DNA from: an uncultured bacterium
Lineage (GTDB): Bacteria > Patescibacteriota > Dojkabacteria > SC72
Length of the DNA stretch: 43,410 bases
Direction of reading: 5' to 3'
Assembly: GCA_903840015.1 (NCBI GenBank)
Contig: CAIMEL010000015.1
Location: 1-43,410 of the forward strand
The notes under the pieces are model-generated. The model worked only from the letters and a program-made list of their open reading frames with translations. It had not been told where the DNA came from and did no database searches. Below are positions 42,619 through 43,410 of this stretch, one piece after another. A program made the position numbers and the translations under genes. Positions within the stretch are counted from its first letter, which is position 1. Every line of letters starts with the position of its first letter.

Positions 42619-43410
42619 CTAGCGGGACATCATCTGCTGGTTCATCAACAGTCCTTCAGCAAGCCCCATTTTCACTAACTCTTGCCATACTGCTTCAGTT
42701 ACAAAAGGTATGAAAGGATGCATAATCTTAAGATTCTCCTTGAGGACATAAAGTAGTTCGGCTAATTTTTGAACTCTCTGTACATCTCCAATTGGTAAGT
42801 CCTTTACCTCACCTTTTACTTCTTCTATCCATTTGTCACAAAGTTGGTGCCAGAAAAACTCACGGATTTCTTCTGCTCCTAAATTGAACTGATATTTCTG
42901 AATATATTTACCTACTTTCTCTACATGAATATCTGTTTCCTTTTTCATTTTTCCATCCTCAACACTAGATTCATTAATCTGTGGAATTTCTTTCTCCTCA
43001 ATATTCATAAGGATGAATCTACTAGCATTCCAAATCTTGTTTACAAAGTTTCTGTTTCCCTTAATCTTCTCTTCTCGAAGCGGAGCATTAGAACCAGGTA
43101 GTGCATCTGAGTAATACCAGAGACGCAAAGCATCTGCACCATATTTTGTAAAAACTTCATCAGGTTCAATACCGTTGCCTTTAGATTTTGACATCTTAGA
43201 TCCGTCAGCAGCCAGAATCATACCGGTAAGGAATACAGTAGGGAATGGAACCTGTCCTGTTCTGTAGATACCCATCATAATCATTCTCGCAGACCACCAA
43301 AACAGGATATCCCTCGCATGAACCATCATCTGAGTTGGATAATATTTGCCGAAATCATCTCCCTCAGGTCCACCTAAGGTAGAGAATGGCCACTGTCCAG
43401 AGCTAAACCA
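42619..43410 (-). CDS. valS: Valyl-tRNA synthetase, C-terminal part (5' end beyond window)
   Basis: The frame is open from base 43410 (WFSSGQWPFSTLGGPEGDDFGKYYPTQMMVHARDILFWWSARM) to the stop at 42619, giving 264 codons of the 3' part. FSSGQWPFSTLG is characteristic of ValRS, and the KMSKS motif is intact in DGSKMSKSKGNGIEPDEVF. The anticodon-binding domain ends HPFIPFVTEAVWQELVKMG. The protein then stops within about 15 residues, without the C-terminal coiled-coil tRNA arm of typical bacterial ValRS. The N-terminal HIGH and editing domains lie outside the window. Confidence 0.95.
   Translation of the reverse strand, partial: WFSSGQWPFSTLGGPEGDDFGKYYPTQMMVHARDILFWWSARMIMMGIYRTGQVPFPTVFLTGMILAADGSKMSKSKGNGIEPDEVFTKYGADALRLWYYSDALPGSNAPLREEKIKGNRNFVNKIWNASRFILMNIEEKEIPQINESSVEDGKMKKETDIHVEKVGKYIQKYQFNLGAEEIREFFWHQLCDKWIEEVKGEVKDLPIGDVQRVQKLAELLYVLKENLKIMHPFIPFVTEAVWQELVKMGLAEGLLMNQQMMSR

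Noticed and set aside
1-43410. Reassigned TGA codon (UGA read as Gly, as in some Patescibacteria)
   Set aside because: TGA ends genes such as comF and the SprT-like gene, and the conserved genes here are full length without in-frame TGA.
1-43410. tRNA, rRNA, CRISPR, insertion sequence or phage elements
   Set aside because: No cloverleaf, repeat-spacer pattern, transposase or phage-like gene was found on either strand by reading.

Overview
The window is a compact, AT-rich bacterial chromosome segment with the standard genetic code: TGA ends several genes and none is read through. It has very short intergenic gaps, frequent 1-17 nt overlaps and few Shine-Dalgarno sequences. Several traits point to a Candidate Phyla Radiation (Patescibacteria) genome: an SDR-DUF4012 envelope protein, a dnaK operon without dnaJ in the window, a reduced PilN/PilO pair, a Trm112-tailed methyltransferase and many diverged core motifs. 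The lineage cannot be fixed further from sequence alone.

Layout. (1) 1-4866, minus: ABC exporter, folD, glyA and a truncated ThyX-family gene. The last three form a one-carbon/thymidylate set. (2) 4901-6021, plus: SprT-like metalloprotease and an unknown protein. (3) 6075-8027, minus: groES-groEL with a CIRCE-like operator. (4) 8106-10467, minus: MurJ-like flippase plus a membrane-anchored partner; comF diverges from them. (5) 11257-13548, minus: Wzy/O-antigen-ligase-like protein with TPRs. (6) 13638-16852, minus: hrcA-grpE-dnaK, again with a CIRCE-like operator. (7) 16973-17617, plus: ribosomal protein L25/CTC, facing rpsG across a bidirectional terminator. (8) 17723-25909, minus: rpoB-rpoC-rpsL-rpsG. 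(9) 26168-38186, plus: ftsK, rodZ-like, dnaG, methyltransferase, ksgA, then an envelope group (small membrane protein, WecA/MraY-like enzyme, PEGA protein, SDR-DUF4012 protein). (10) 38183-39624: a zinc-ribbon gene diverging from the primary sigma factor gene. (11) 39621-43410, minus: PilN/PilO plus a small membrane protein, metG and the 3' part of valS.

Regulation visible in the sequence. Two operators with the exact CIRCE spacing (9-9-9) sit immediately upstream of groES and hrcA, so HrcA probably controls both chaperone operons and itself. Many genes have a TATAAT-like -10 box, often with an extended TGn, ending only 5-10 nt before the ATG, which predicts leaderless or nearly leaderless mRNAs. 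The encoded primary sigma factor keeps the region 3.0 His/Glu pair known to read extended -10 elements.

Most unusual signals: the leaderless promoter architecture; a MurJ-like protein lacking the Arg residues important in E. coli MurJ; a WecA/MraY-like enzyme lacking the N-x-x-D-G motif, next to an SDR-DUF4012 fusion with a degenerate SDR site; a KsgA with SLPY instead of NLPY; a ThyX-family domain without the RHR motif; and a structured 258-nt gap between rpoB and ftsK. I saw no tRNA, rRNA, CRISPR array, insertion sequence or phage gene.
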